The position numbers and the translations under genes were made by a program. The notes beneath the pieces are model-generated. The model was given only the letters and a program-made list of their open reading frames with translations. It was not told the DNA's origin and did no database searches. Below, piece after piece: positions 41,038 to 50,293 of a stretch of 64,000 bases of DNA. The DNA comes from B73-G16 sp964611295 (GTDB lineage: Bacteria > Desulfobacterota > B13-G15). The stretch spans positions 62,001 through 126,000 of the forward strand of contig CAZSWV010000002.1 in NCBI GenBank assembly GCA_964611295.1. The letters are read 5' to 3'. Position 1 is the first letter of the stretch. Each line of letters starts with the position of its first letter.

Positions 41038-42777
41038 TTAGTATTTATATCCTCTTGAAGTGACCATTTTCGATTTTTTTATAAAAGTTTGGGAATTGCC
41101 AACTATTATAGTAGTATCCATCTCTATAGGGTAATTTTCTAACTCTACTAAACTTGTTATCCAAAATTTACATCCCTCTCGGTATGCTTTTTTTACTATT
41201 GCAACAGGTGTATTGGGTTTTTTATATTGAAGCAAAATTTCCTTTATTTCTTTTATCCTATCACGATTTTTGCTTCGAGGGTTTAACAAAACCAATACAA
41301 AATCTGCAGCAGCTGCTTTCCTAAGCCTATCTTCTATAAGCTCCCATGGGACTAAACGATCGGATAAGCTAATGACCGAAAAATCGCCAATCAAAGGGGC
41401 TCCTACTAGAGAAGCTGCTGCATTAATGCTAGAAATACCAGGTATTATTTCCACATCTATGGTATGATCTTCAAGTAACTCAAATACAATTCCAGCCATC
41501 CCGTAAACACCAGGATCACCTGCACTTACAATGCTTACTATTTTACCGCTTGCAGCCTCTTCTAGCGCTCTTTTAGCTCTTTCTACTTCATGGGTCATGC
41601 CGTACACAAGAAGTTTTTTGTCTTTAATGATAGGTTCTATCAATTTAACATAAGTACTATATCCTATTACCACATCAGACTCCCTTAAAGCCTTTACAGC
41701 CTGTGGAGTAATAAGCTCTAAATCACCTGGTCCAATTCCCACCACATAAAGCTTACCTTTTGGCCTAAACGCAACTTCAGCTAAAGCAAAAGTGACGTGA
41801 TCAAAAACCCTCTTAGGAGCTATTAATACTCCTCCACTTGCTAAAAGAGCTGCTTGCTCTGAGAGTGAATCTATTCCTATGGCCTTCTTCACCTTATCAG
41901 AAGAGCTAACAGATTTTACCTTTCTTAATTCCTCTTCTGAATAACCAAGGATTTCCACTTTCAAAGCTTCCTTCAAAGAAACAATAACTGGATGTTGTAC
42001 TTTGCGTCTAAGTGTCGCTATAGCCTTGATAGCTTCAGGTAAAACTCCTAAAGAATCCAGCCATTTCTGCAATGTGACTTTAACATATTCTGGATTTACT
42101 AAATCGTGAAAACCTATCCCAACAAAAAGATTTTGGGGGACAAACTGTACTTTACTTTCTAACGAAACAAATTTACGATTAGAAATCAATATGTCGGCTT
42201 TTTCTGGGTCTTCCACTTCTTCTATACCTTTTGGTAAATTAATGTGAACTTTTTTATCGACAAACGCTAAAAGTTTTCCATTATTCAATAACTTTTCTTG
42301 TATCGATGGTAACTTTGATTTATTAATTATACGGAACCCCAATTTTTTAGCCCAAAGATCTAAAGCTTCAACTTCCCATAGGTCAGAGGAAGTTGATATA
42401 ACAACTTGTGCTCCCAATAAGGTAGATATCTCATTTGCCAAGTGATTTGCTCCTGCTAAATGTCCTCCGCAGAGTGGTATAACAAAATTACCTTTTTCAT
42501 CGATTACTAACACTGCAGGGTCTTTCTCTTTGTCATGAAGAAGGCGTGCTATGATACGAACTACAATCCCTGTAGCCATTACAAAGATCAAGAAGTTATT
42601 TTGTTTCCATAAAGAGTCTACTAGTTTCGGTTCTAATCTCCTAACATTGGCATTAGGATAAAAAGGTCTTAATTTTTCTATCAATTTATAACCGCGGTCA
42701 CTTATGTAAATAAACACTATATTTCCCTTATCGTGCTTCATGTTTTTTATTCCCATAAAGTTTGGACCTTTTCCCAA
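41038..42777 (-). CDS. cbiGH: CbiG-CbiH fusion (cobalt-precorrin-5A hydrolase / precorrin-3B C17-methyltransferase)
   Basis: A 579-residue fusion of two anaerobic cobalamin enzymes. Residues ~10-330 are CbiG, which opens the ring-A lactone and releases acetaldehyde (CGGHLAGANHLA near 93, and the C-terminal region ending LASGGVLIAPKRV). From ~345 is CbiH, the SAM-dependent C17 methyltransferase and ring-contraction enzyme (VVGIGPGDLELITPQA, SAGDPGVYGM, VIPGISSINAAAS). Several ATG starts are possible (42777, 42756, 42741); the first overlaps CbiF by 50 bases. It ends the riboswitch-controlled operon. Confidence 0.94.
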   Translation of the reverse strand: MGKGPNFMGIKNMKHDKGNIVFIYISDRGYKLIEKLRPFYPNANVRRLEPKLVDSLWKQNNFLIFVMATGIVVRIIARLLHDKEKDPAVLVIDEKGNFVIPLCGGHLAGANHLANEISTLLGAQVVISTSSDLWEVEALDLWAKKLGFRIINKSKLPSIQEKLLNNGKLLAFVDKKVHINLPKGIEEVEDPEKADILISNRKFVSLESKVQFVPQNLFVGIGFHDLVNPEYVKVTLQKWLDSLGVLPEAIKAIATLRRKVQHPVIVSLKEALKVEILGYSEEELRKVKSVSSSDKVKKAIGIDSLSEQAALLASGGVLIAPKRVFDHVTFALAEVAFRPKGKLYVVGIGPGDLELITPQAVKALRESDVVIGYSTYVKLIEPIIKDKKLLVYGMTHEVERAKRALEEAASGKIVSIVSAGDPGVYGMAGIVFELLEDHTIDVEIIPGISSINAAASLVGAPLIGDFSVISLSDRLVPWELIEDRLRKAAAADFVLVLLNPRSKNRDRIKEIKEILLQYKKPNTPVAIVKKAYREGCKFWITSLVELENYPIEMDTTIIVGNSQTFIKKSKMVTSRGYKY

Positions 42778-43486
42778 AGGGTTCTTTTATTGCCTTTAAA
42801 GCTTCCCCGACGTATATAAGTGCTGTCCTTTTGATGGAATTTCTTTCAATAATCAGATCAAGCTCAGAAAGTTTTCCTAAGAAGACTTGTCCATCTGGCC
42901 AAGTTATTTTGTGCAGAACCGCTATCGGTGTGTCCCCCGGTAGTGTTTCTAACAAAGTTTCTTTGAGTGGTTTTACCAAAGAAGTGCTCAAGAAAAAGAC
43001 CATGGTAGCCCTAAGTGAAGCTATTCGCTTTATTTCCTCTTTTGTAAGCCCTCCTGTATTTCCTTTAAACCTCAATAATATGACAGCTTCTGAAATCTCG
43101 GGTACCGTGAGTTCTACGGCCATAATCGCTGCTCCAGCCATGGCTGATGACACTCCAGGGATAACCTCATAAGGTATTCCCCTTGATTTCAGCTCTTCCA
43201 TCTGTTCTTGGATAGCGCTGTAAATACTCGGGTCACCGCTTACAAGCCTAACGACATCTTCACCCTTTTTAACGTGTTGTTCCATTAAATCAACTAACTC
43301 CTCCAAAGCCATCTTTGAAGAGTCAAAGAGCGTAGCTCTTATGCCCTTTATTATCTCAGGATTCAACAGACTACCAGGGTAGATGACACACGAAGCAGTT
43401 TCAAGAAGCCTCTTGGCTTTGACCGTTAGAAGCTCCGGATCTCCTGGACCCGCCCCTACGAAATATACTTTTCCTAACTTCTGCAC
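42728..43486 (-). CDS. cbiF: precorrin-4 C11-methyltransferase
   Basis: SAM-dependent methyltransferase of corrin synthesis, 252 residues. The N-terminal VYFVGAGPGDPELLT, the VRLVSGDPSIYSA segment near 80 and EVIPGVSSAMAGAAIMAVELTVP near 100 are the CbiF/CobM pattern, which distinguishes it from CbiL and CbiH. It methylates cobalt-precorrin-4 at C11. It overlaps CbiL upstream by 13 bases and CbiGH downstream, so all are co-translated. Confidence 0.93.
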   Translation of the reverse strand: MQKLGKVYFVGAGPGDPELLTVKAKRLLETASCVIYPGSLLNPEIIKGIRATLFDSSKMALEELVDLMEQHVKKGEDVVRLVSGDPSIYSAIQEQMEELKSRGIPYEVIPGVSSAMAGAAIMAVELTVPEISEAVILLRFKGNTGGLTKEEIKRIASLRATMVFFLSTSLVKPLKETLLETLPGDTPIAVLHKITWPDGQVFLGKLSELDLIIERNSIKRTALIYVGEALKAIKEPFGKRSKLYGNKKHEAR

Positions 43487-44145
43487 TTTTTAACTACCAC
43501 AAGAGAAAGGTAATCCTCGTCGTTATCTTCTAATGCCTCTAATCCCTCCCATATCTTTTGTTCGGGTAAGGTAGCCCTCTTAATGTAAAAAACCCTATAA
43601 CGGTCAACGTCGATAAACTCCTTCAAATCCTTTATCTTACCTTTAACTTTTAAGAACACAAGGGTATCAAAATCGTTTATGTAAGTGCTTAAATTTTCAC
43701 AGTATAAAACAGGGATAAGGGCAAGTTTTTCTTCACCTAGAACCAAAGGAAGTGGAATAGCACAAGCAGCAGCTGTAAAAGAACTAACACCTGGTATTAT
43801 TTCTACCGAAACTTTTTCCCTCAAATGATCGTAAATCCAAAAAAAAGTACAGTATAAGGAAGGATCGCCCAAGGTAACGTAAGTCCCTGTTTTAAAACGT
43901 TCTAACTCTTTAAGGATGACTTCCGAAGCCTTTGTAAGATGGACTTTTGGGTTTTGGGCCTTCATTGGAAATTCCAACAATACAACTTTTTGGCCTTTTA
44001 AAAATCCTCTTATGATCTCTAAAGCTCTACTATGCCCCTTTGTGGACGGACAAAAGACCACAGGGGCTTCTTCAAGGACCTTTCTGCCCTTAAGGGTTAT
44101 AAGCTCAGGATCTCCCGGGCCTACCCCTACTACGTAAAGTTTCAC
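43474..44145 (-). CDS. cbiL: precorrin-2 C20-methyltransferase
   Basis: SAM-dependent methyltransferase, 223 residues, adding the C20 methyl to (cobalt-)precorrin-2. Typical sequence features are LYVVGVGPGDPELITLKG at the start, ALEI near 43, FPM in the pre-core segment, VTLGDPSLYCTFFWIYDHL near 92, and EIIPGVSSFTAAA near 115, fitting CbiL/CobI. Its end overlaps CbiF and its start overlaps CbiET by four bases. Confidence 0.93.
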   Translation of the reverse strand: MKLYVVGVGPGDPELITLKGRKVLEEAPVVFCPSTKGHSRALEIIRGFLKGQKVVLLEFPMKAQNPKVHLTKASEVILKELERFKTGTYVTLGDPSLYCTFFWIYDHLREKVSVEIIPGVSSFTAAACAIPLPLVLGEEKLALIPVLYCENLSTYINDFDTLVFLKVKGKIKDLKEFIDVDRYRVFYIKRATLPEQKIWEGLEALEDNDEDYLSLVVVKKCRS

Positions 44146-45383
44146 CGTTTCCCCCTTATTACAAATACTGGGTTTAAAGCTTTAAAGCCCTTTTTGGTCC
44201 CAATGGGTTTGAGCCTAACTACGTTGACCTGCACCACATCGAGCTCGAAACCACATCCTTCAAAGCACTTTAAGGCTTCTGAAAAGGTCTCCACTGTCAC
44301 AGCTGTAGTGACCACAACCTTAAGGCGTTCGATTTTGGTCAGTGTCCTTAATATTTCACCCAATTTTCCACCTGTCCCCCCTATGAAAACCCTATGTGGG
44401 GCTTCAAGCCCCATAAGGCATTCAGGAGCTTCACCTTTTATTACGATTAAATTGTCTAGACCAAACTTTTCCTTATTTTCCAACAAGGACTCAATGTCTC
44501 CCTTCTCAACAGCATAAACCTTAAGGGAGCGACTCAGTCTTGCCAACTCTACACTTATAGCTCCTGATCCAGCTCCTATGTCCCATACTATACCCCTCCA
44601 AGGGGGTCTTAACTTATGGATGACAATAGCTCGTAACTCATCTTTCGTTATCATGCTCATTTTGTGATATATTTCGCTTTCCTCTAGACCTATGATCGGT
44701 CCTCCAGGCTCTTCATGCGTTACGATTACAAAATGGGGATCTTCAATCTCCCACTTAAGGACCTCGTCTGCCGTTCCTTTCATCACCTTGAAATCGCTGT
44801 CCCCAAGCTTTTGGAATACAAAAAAAATGAGCCTTCCAGAAATAGTGTTTTTTAAAAAGTTTGCTAAGAACTTAGCATTTTTATTTGAGTCGGTAAGTAC
44901 CGCCACTTTACCTTCTTCTTCCAAAACTCTTACTACTGCTTCTAGGGCAATTCCTTTGCCATGTAGACTTATAGTAGTTATACCGTGCCAGGGCTTTTTT
45001 ATTATGCTAAGACCTATATTTAAACAAGAAACATCAGGCAAGATTTCGATTTTTTCCTCTCCTAACTCTTTAATAGCTTTTTCCGCTATGCCAAAATACA
45101 AAGGATCCCCCGAAGCCAAAATTACAACATTTCCTTTGTGTAAAAAGGACGAAACTTTCGTGAAAAGCGTAGCTATATCTTGAACTTCGTACAGTTTGTT
45201 TTTTACTTTGTCATATTCCTTATACGATTTGAATATTTCATGTGAACGCGGAAGAGCAAAAATCACATCTGCCTCCTCAACGATTTTAAGAGCATCTCCG
45301 TCCAGAGGTTTGAAACCAATCCCTATGACAAAAACTTTATGTTTCTCTGTAACTAAGGAGATATATCTCCATGATGTATCCAT
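44142..45383 (-). CDS. cbiET: CbiE-CbiT fusion (precorrin-6Y/7 C5,15-methyltransferase, decarboxylating)
   Basis: A 413-residue fusion equal to CobL. The CbiE half (residues ~15-215, VFVIGIGFKPLDGDAL, LASGDPLYFGIAE) methylates C5; the CbiT half (~225-413, IVWDIGAGSGAISVELARL, VFIGGTGGKL) methylates C15 and decarboxylates the ring-C acetate. The ATG at 45383 is preceded by GAGGGAAAAAC and lies 47 bases inside the CobF-like gene, a large overlap but the only suitable start. Confidence 0.94.
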   Translation of the reverse strand: MDTSWRYISLVTEKHKVFVIGIGFKPLDGDALKIVEEADVIFALPRSHEIFKSYKEYDKVKNKLYEVQDIATLFTKVSSFLHKGNVVILASGDPLYFGIAEKAIKELGEEKIEILPDVSCLNIGLSIIKKPWHGITTISLHGKGIALEAVVRVLEEEGKVAVLTDSNKNAKFLANFLKNTISGRLIFFVFQKLGDSDFKVMKGTADEVLKWEIEDPHFVIVTHEEPGGPIIGLEESEIYHKMSMITKDELRAIVIHKLRPPWRGIVWDIGAGSGAISVELARLSRSLKVYAVEKGDIESLLENKEKFGLDNLIVIKGEAPECLMGLEAPHRVFIGGTGGKLGEILRTLTKIERLKVVVTTAVTVETFSEALKCFEGCGFELDVVQVNVVRLKPIGTKKGFKALNPVFVIRGKR

Positions 45384-46074
45384 GTTTTTCCCTCAAGGAA
45401 CGTCTCAGTTTTATCAGTTGGTCTTTTACTTCGACCAACCTTCCTGAAAAAACCGTCTCTTTCTCGGTGCCAAGATAAGCCCCCCAATAAATCCAAATAT
45501 TTGGATCATTAATAAAGCGGAAACTTTCGTAGTTATCAAGAAATACAACGGTATTATCGCGGATTTCCTTTTTTTTCCTCATCACACGCGGAGTGGTCAA
45601 AACGACTGATCCGGCTATATCGTTTAAGGATATTTTATGTTTAGCAGAAAGAAGCTGGATAGACGAAATTCCAGGAATTACTTCAAAATGAATTGGTATA
45701 ATTGTGGAAAGATAACGTAGTATCTCTATATAACCATCGTAAAGAGAAGGATCTCCTAAGACCAAAATACCAGCTTCTTCAATTTCTTGAATGGCACTTA
45801 ATAACAATTTTGCTTTGTGTTTTCTCCATTCTTTAACCGAATCTACATAAGGCAACTCTGTTGGTCTCTGCCCGAAATCTAATCGTATCAGTTCATAATC
45901 TTTTTGAGGACGTAAATGATTTAGGATTCTTTCTCGTAATAAAGTAAGGTGTTCCTTTTCACCCTTTTTATCAGGGATAATGAAATACTGTAATTTTTTA
46001 ATTAAGTCACAAGCTTCAAGGGTCAAATATTTAGGGTCACCTGGTCCTATGCCTATTATATAAACCTTCTTCAT
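45337..46074 (-). CDS. cobF: CobF-type C1-methyltransferase (precorrin-6A synthase)
   Basis: SAM-dependent methyltransferase, 245 residues. It matches CobF rather than the other corrin methyltransferases: IIGIGPGDPKYLTLEA, then VDSVKEWRKHKA in place of the CobF segment with D-W-H-x-R, LVLGDPSLYDGYIEIL near 104, VIPGISSIQLLSAKHKISLN, and the diagnostic C-terminal WIYWGAYLG and GYIMEIYLL. CobF belongs to the aerobic route, where it methylates C1 and removes the C20 acetyl. Here it sits in an anaerobic set (CbiK, CbiG, CbiH) with no CbiD in the window, so it may replace CbiD. Confidence 0.88.
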   Translation of the reverse strand: MKKVYIIGIGPGDPKYLTLEACDLIKKLQYFIIPDKKGEKEHLTLLRERILNHLRPQKDYELIRLDFGQRPTELPYVDSVKEWRKHKAKLLLSAIQEIEEAGILVLGDPSLYDGYIEILRYLSTIIPIHFEVIPGISSIQLLSAKHKISLNDIAGSVVLTTPRVMRKKKEIRDNTVVFLDNYESFRFINDPNIWIYWGAYLGTEKETVFSGRLVEVKDQLIKLRRSLREKHGYIMEIYLLSYRET

Positions 46075-46925
46075 TTTTCATTTATAGGAAATACGCCCTT
46101 CAAATGTTCTAACCAAATCCTTATTATCCTATTGCTCTCTGCAAGTCCTCTCAGCAGAGGTACTACTTTAAAACCTTCCTTTTCGAGTATGGACTTCCAA
46201 CTGCTTGGATCTTCACCAGCCATGTCGTTTAAGACGTGATCTCCCGCAACAGCCATGAATGGTATGAGGTATACTTTCTTTACTTTATTAATACGCAACT
46301 TGGGTATTATTTCCTCAAATTTAGGCCATCCTTCTACGGTAGCTAAAAATACGTTTGGGTCCTTTTGGTTAAGAACATAGGCTATTGCTACATACAAGTT
46401 GCCTGCGGGATGAGAGGTGCCATGTCCCATAAAAATGACACCATCTTTTGATGTCCTTTCCTTTGGGAGTTCCTCCAGGAGTATCTGAGCCACGTGTTCC
46501 AAATCTTCGTAAGAAGAGAGCAAAGGTGGAGAAACCACTATGTATTTCAACTTGTTTGACATCTTGGAAAACAATTCTGCGCTCCTCTTTAACTCATGGT
46601 ATTCCTCACCGGGTATTACATGAAGGGATAATATTCCTATTTCTTCAACCCCTTCCTCTAGCATACGACAAAGGGCCATTTCAGGAGAGTCAACGTTAAC
46701 CCCCTGCTCCCTTAGCTTTTCCCTGACCATCCTCGACGTATAGGCCCAACGGACGCTGGCCTCGGGGAATTCACCCTTAACCACTCGATCCACCGCGTCG
46801 TAAACTTTTCTCGCTTCAGGAACACTGGTCCCAAAGGCAACGATCAATATGCCTTTTTTTGAGGTACTATGGCATATACCTATAACACAAAGAACAAAAA
46901 AACTCACTATAACCAACACCCTCAT
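46071..46925 (-). CDS. cbiK: sirohydrochlorin cobaltochelatase CbiK, secreted type
   Basis: Inserts cobalt into sirohydrochlorin, the entry step of the anaerobic cobalamin route. 284 residues with a hydrophobic N-terminal signal (RVLVIVSFFVLCVIGICHS, then STSKKG). The chelatase features follow: ILIVAFGTSVPEA near 28, the metal His in LSLHVIPGEEYHE near 100 and the second His in MGHGTSHPAGN near 170. No clear lipobox. Desulfovibrio vulgaris has a comparable periplasmic CbiK (CbiKP), and a signal is unexpected for an enzyme whose substrate is cytoplasmic. It overlaps the CobF gene by four bases. Confidence 0.92.
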   Translation of the reverse strand: MRVLVIVSFFVLCVIGICHSTSKKGILIVAFGTSVPEARKVYDAVDRVVKGEFPEASVRWAYTSRMVREKLREQGVNVDSPEMALCRMLEEGVEEIGILSLHVIPGEEYHELKRSAELFSKMSNKLKYIVVSPPLLSSYEDLEHVAQILLEELPKERTSKDGVIFMGHGTSHPAGNLYVAIAYVLNQKDPNVFLATVEGWPKFEEIIPKLRINKVKKVYLIPFMAVAGDHVLNDMAGEDPSSWKSILEKEGFKVVPLLRGLAESNRIIRIWLEHLKGVFPINEK

Positions 46926-46928
46926 ACT

Positions 46929-47534
46929 CTACCCCTCCTTTTGATTTTTAACAATTTTCAATAAAGCATTTACCACAGCAGCTGTTGCTGCTGATCCTCC
47001 TTTACGACTCAAGTTTGTTATAAATGGAAAATCTTGCTTACTTAAAATAATTTTGGCCTCCAACGCTTTAATGAAACCCACAGGCATGCCTATTATTATT
47101 TTATCTTTTATCTTATTTACATTAAACAACTCAATTGCTGATAACAATGCAGTAGGCGAATTACCGATAGCGACAATTCCGATTTCCTGTCCTTTTTCAA
47201 AAAAAGCTACTCGTATAGCTTCTTCACACATAGTTCCAGAAGCAGTACTTACTTTATCAAGGTAGCATATAACCTCTATATCTGAGGATAAATTTTTAGA
47301 AATACCTGCTTCAAGCATTTTTACGTCTACCAGAATTGCTTTTTTCTTTAATAGAGCATCTATGGCTACTGCAATTGCTTTGGGATGAAAGACCATAGTG
47401 TATCGGAATTCTGGATCGGCTGTGGCATGGATGACCCTTTTTATAATCTCTTTCTGTTCAAAAGGTATTCCTTCGAAATCAATTTCTCTTTCTATGAGTT
47501 CCAAGCTCTCTTTTTCTATTTGTTCACCACCCAT
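46929..47534 (-). CDS. cbiC: precorrin-8X methylmutase
   Basis: Moves the C11 methyl to C12 in (cobalt-)precorrin-8, forming the hydrogenobyrinate/cobyrinate ring. 201 residues. The catalytic His lies in the IKRVIHATADPEF motif near 30, and IGMPVGFIKALEAK and TNLSRKGGSAATAAVVNAL near the C-terminus are typical CbiC/CobH sequences. It stands between the ABC ATPase gene and cbiK, within the riboswitch-controlled operon. Confidence 0.95.
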   Translation of the reverse strand: MGGEQIEKESLELIEREIDFEGIPFEQKEIIKRVIHATADPEFRYTMVFHPKAIAVAIDALLKKKAILVDVKMLEAGISKNLSSDIEVICYLDKVSTASGTMCEEAIRVAFFEKGQEIGIVAIGNSPTALLSAIELFNVNKIKDKIIIGMPVGFIKALEAKIILSKQDFPFITNLSRKGGSAATAAVVNALLKIVKNQKEG

Positions 47535-47545
47535 GTGAAAAACTC

Positions 47546-48331
47546 CTAAAGGACATAGGGTACTATTACGGAAAACCCGTTGGTTTTTATGGAGTACACC
47601 TTTATCCCATAGACCTCTTCGATAAGATCTTCAGTTATGACTTCGGAAGGGGCTCCTTGTACCACGATTTCTCCTTTGTTTAATACCAAGACCCAATCGC
47701 CAAAAAACAGAGCCAAGTTCGGATCGTGTAAGCTAATTAAAACTCCTTTGCCCTCGTTATGTGAAAACTCCCTTATTTTAGACAAAACCGTCCATTGGTT
47801 TTTAAAGTCCAAATGTGAAGTCGGCTCATCGAGTAGCACATAAGAAGCCCCTTGGGCAATGGCCCTTGCAAGGAGGGTCAATTGTCTTTCGCCTCCGCTT
47901 ACCTTAGTATAGGTTTTTTCCCCCAAGTGCCCTATTCCAAGCATTTCCAAAGCCCTCTTGGCGATAAGAAGGTCTTTGTCTCCGGGGGTGGAGAAAACAC
48001 CAAGGTGAGATACCCTCCCCATAAGTACGATTTCAAGGACTTTATAAGGAAAAGAAGGCTCGTGATCTTGTGGTACGTAGGAAATCCTTTTCGCCCTCTC
48101 CTTATAGGTTAAGGAGTTCACACTTTTACCATCTATCTTTATCGTCCCTTTTTGAGGTTTCCATATGCCTACAAGACATCTAAACAAGGTGCTTTTCCCA
48201 GAACCATTTGGGCCAAGTAAGACCGTGATTTCTCCTTTACGAACTCGGAAAGATACATCCCTCAGGATTTCCTGAGGTTGCCCCTTGTGTCTGAAAGTTA
48301 AGCCTTCAACTTCTAACATCAGCTTTCCCAA
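47546..48331 (-). CDS. btuD: cobalamin/iron-chelate ABC transporter ATPase (BtuD/FecE type)
   Basis: ABC ATPase of 261 residues with Walker A LGPNGSGKST near 38, YVPQDHEPSFPYKV typical of the BtuD/FecE/FhuC group, signature VSGGERQLTLLARA and Walker B YVLLDEPTSHLD. It powers uptake of corrinoids, hemes or siderophores. The riboswitch ahead of the operon and the following cobalamin genes favour cobalamin or cobinamide import. It overlaps the permease gene by 13 bases. Confidence 0.9.
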   Translation of the reverse strand: MGKLMLEVEGLTFRHKGQPQEILRDVSFRVRKGEITVLLGPNGSGKSTLFRCLVGIWKPQKGTIKIDGKSVNSLTYKERAKRISYVPQDHEPSFPYKVLEIVLMGRVSHLGVFSTPGDKDLLIAKRALEMLGIGHLGEKTYTKVSGGERQLTLLARAIAQGASYVLLDEPTSHLDFKNQWTVLSKIREFSHNEGKGVLISLHDPNLALFFGDWVLVLNKGEIVVQGAPSEVITEDLIEEVYGIKVYSIKTNGFSVIVPYVL

Positions 48332-49320
48332 GTTTCTTTTCCCTTTTTCCTCATCAGATAAACGAAAAACGGAGCACCTGTAAGGGCCGTTATTATACCT
48401 ACAGGAACGTCAAAACCCACAAAAGTCCTCGAAAGAGTATCTGCTCCTATCATAAAGGCGGCACCTCCAAATAACGAAAGAGGCAAAAGAACACTATGCT
48501 CTGGTCCAACCATCATCCTTACAATATGTGGCACCATTAACCCAACCCATCCAATAATTCCACATGTTGAAGTAGCAACAGCTACAGAAAAAGTCGAGAA
48601 TAAGATAAATATCATCCGATCTCTCTTCACATTTACACCTAACGCATAAGCTTCTTCTTCTGAAAGACTCATTACGTTTAACCTCCATCTCATAAGCACT
48701 ATTGGCAATATTCCTACTATGGTTCCTATCAAAGCTATTTTAAAGTTACGCCAATCAGAAAGAGAAAAACTGCCCATTGTCCAAAAAATTATACCTTGTA
48801 ATTTATGGGGATCCACTAATATTTTTACAATAGAAACCAGAGCTGTGAAAAAAGCTGAAACTATTACACCTGAAAGCACCAATGGAAGTCTAGAAATTTC
48901 TTGTTGACTTTTTGCTACCATATAAGTAAGTGATACTGCTAAAAGTCCAAATATAAAAGCCATAGTTTGAACTGACCAAGATGGTAAAAACCCTATAGTT
49001 ATAGCACATCCAAAAGCTGCTCCTGCTGAAATCCCTAAGATGTAAGGGTCGACCAAAGGATTCCGTAGCAGTCCTTGTAATACTGCCCCGGATCCTGCCA
49101 AAGAAGCCCCTACTGTTGCTGCCATTAATATTCGCGGTAGGCGTATATCTAAGATAATTGCCTTTTCTGGAATATTACTAATACCGTTATAGTTGGTGAT
49201 TCCCTGGAATAATATCTTAATTACTGTAATTGGAGGGATATCATAAGTTCCTATAAAAAGGGAAAACAACCCTATTGCGAAGGGAGAAAGTATTATAAAG
49301 GACGTTTTAATCCTTTTCAT
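48319..49320 (-). CDS. btuC: cobalamin/iron-chelate ABC transporter permease (BtuC/FecCD type)
   Basis: A 333-residue FecCD-family permease with about ten transmembrane helices. Family segments include IRLPRILMAATVGASLAGSGAVLQG near 60, NPLVDPYILGISAGAAFG near 90 and GWVGLMVPHIVRMMVGPEH near 255, which forms the coupling helix to the ATPase. Forms the membrane channel of the transporter with the ATPase downstream and the binding protein upstream; it overlaps both genes by 13 to 14 bases. Confidence 0.92.
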   Translation of the reverse strand: MKRIKTSFIILSPFAIGLFSLFIGTYDIPPITVIKILFQGITNYNGISNIPEKAIILDIRLPRILMAATVGASLAGSGAVLQGLLRNPLVDPYILGISAGAAFGCAITIGFLPSWSVQTMAFIFGLLAVSLTYMVAKSQQEISRLPLVLSGVIVSAFFTALVSIVKILVDPHKLQGIIFWTMGSFSLSDWRNFKIALIGTIVGILPIVLMRWRLNVMSLSEEEAYALGVNVKRDRMIFILFSTFSVAVATSTCGIIGWVGLMVPHIVRMMVGPEHSVLLPLSLFGGAAFMIGADTLSRTFVGFDVPVGIITALTGAPFFVYLMRKKGKETWES

Positions 49321-50290
49321 ATGTTTTCACCTCTTGCCAAGATATGCTAAAAACCTTCTTGAAGAAAGCGTTCATTAGTTCTTGGATTGTTGTACTTTCT
49401 ATCCTTTCGAGGTGTAAATATTGATCCATCCACAAAGCCAATCCAATAATGGATGGTGACCATGTTTGTAGGTGGGGCATTCTGTAAACCCTTTGGTTTT
49501 GTACTGCGCTGATCTTTTGCCATGCAGGATGTTTTAATATCCACTCTGGACCGTAACTTGTACTTCTCCAAAGGAATATAGTATCAGGATTCCATCCGAT
49601 TATGCGTTCAAGGGAAACGTTTGCGTATTTTACTCCTAAGCCGCACGCTACATTTTCAGCGTTAAGGCACCTGAGCACGTCGTTAATTATGCCTTGATCA
49701 GCGATTACCCGCGTTGGAGGATCGCTGAGGATGAGCACCCTTTTGTGGTTACCTTTTTTGTTTTCTAAATAGGACAGAAACCTCCTCATCTCCATAATGA
49801 TCTCCTTGGCTCTTTCTTCTTTTGCAAACAGCCTTCCGTGGACTTCTATAAGTTCAAAGAGGTCCTTTAATCCGTCAGGCCAGAAAGCCATGACTTTTAT
49901 CCCTTTGTTTTCAAGGAATTGAAGAAGTTCGGGGTTGTTTGCCCACATGATGACTACGTCTGGGTTAAGTTGGGTTAGTTTTTCTAGATCTATTTGCCAT
50001 GGTGTTCCTATGATTGGCCTTCTCAAAGAAGGGTTTTTACGCAATAGAGCTTTAAAAACGGGAGAAAACTCGTAGGCATTTTGAGATATGCCTACCACGC
50101 GGTCCATTGCTCCAAGGGAACAAACGACCTCGTAGGTCATAGTAACCACGGCCCTTTTAACGGGGACTTCTAAGGTTATCCTTTTCCCTCTTGAGTCCCA
50201 AAAGGTCTCTTCTTTTCCCCAAAGCCGTCCATGGAAACTTGAGGCAATCAAGTACAATGCTGACAATAAGATGAAAGATTTGAGCCTCAT
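49307..50290 (-). CDS. btuF: cobalamin/iron-chelate ABC transporter binding protein (BtuF type)
   Basis: Periplasmic solute-binding protein of the helical-backbone (TroA/BtuF) class, ~327 residues. The signal peptide MRLKSFILLSALYLIASSF is followed by the usual two lobes (RAVVTMTYEVVCSLGAMDRVVGIS, LNPDVVIMWANNPELL, and NPDTIFLW in the second lobe). The ATG at 50290 lies directly after the terminator's T-run and has no Shine-Dalgarno sequence; a GTG at 50323 would read through the hairpin and add 11 residues. First gene of the operon running to cbiGH, and under riboswitch control. Confidence 0.9.
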   Translation of the reverse strand: MRLKSFILLSALYLIASSFHGRLWGKEETFWDSRGKRITLEVPVKRAVVTMTYEVVCSLGAMDRVVGISQNAYEFSPVFKALLRKNPSLRRPIIGTPWQIDLEKLTQLNPDVVIMWANNPELLQFLENKGIKVMAFWPDGLKDLFELIEVHGRLFAKEERAKEIIMEMRRFLSYLENKKGNHKRVLILSDPPTRVIADQGIINDVLRCLNAENVACGLGVKYANVSLERIIGWNPDTIFLWRSTSYGPEWILKHPAWQKISAVQNQRVYRMPHLQTWSPSIIGLALWMDQYLHLERIESTTIQELMNAFFKKVFSISWQEVKTYEKD

Positions 50291-50293
50291 TAA

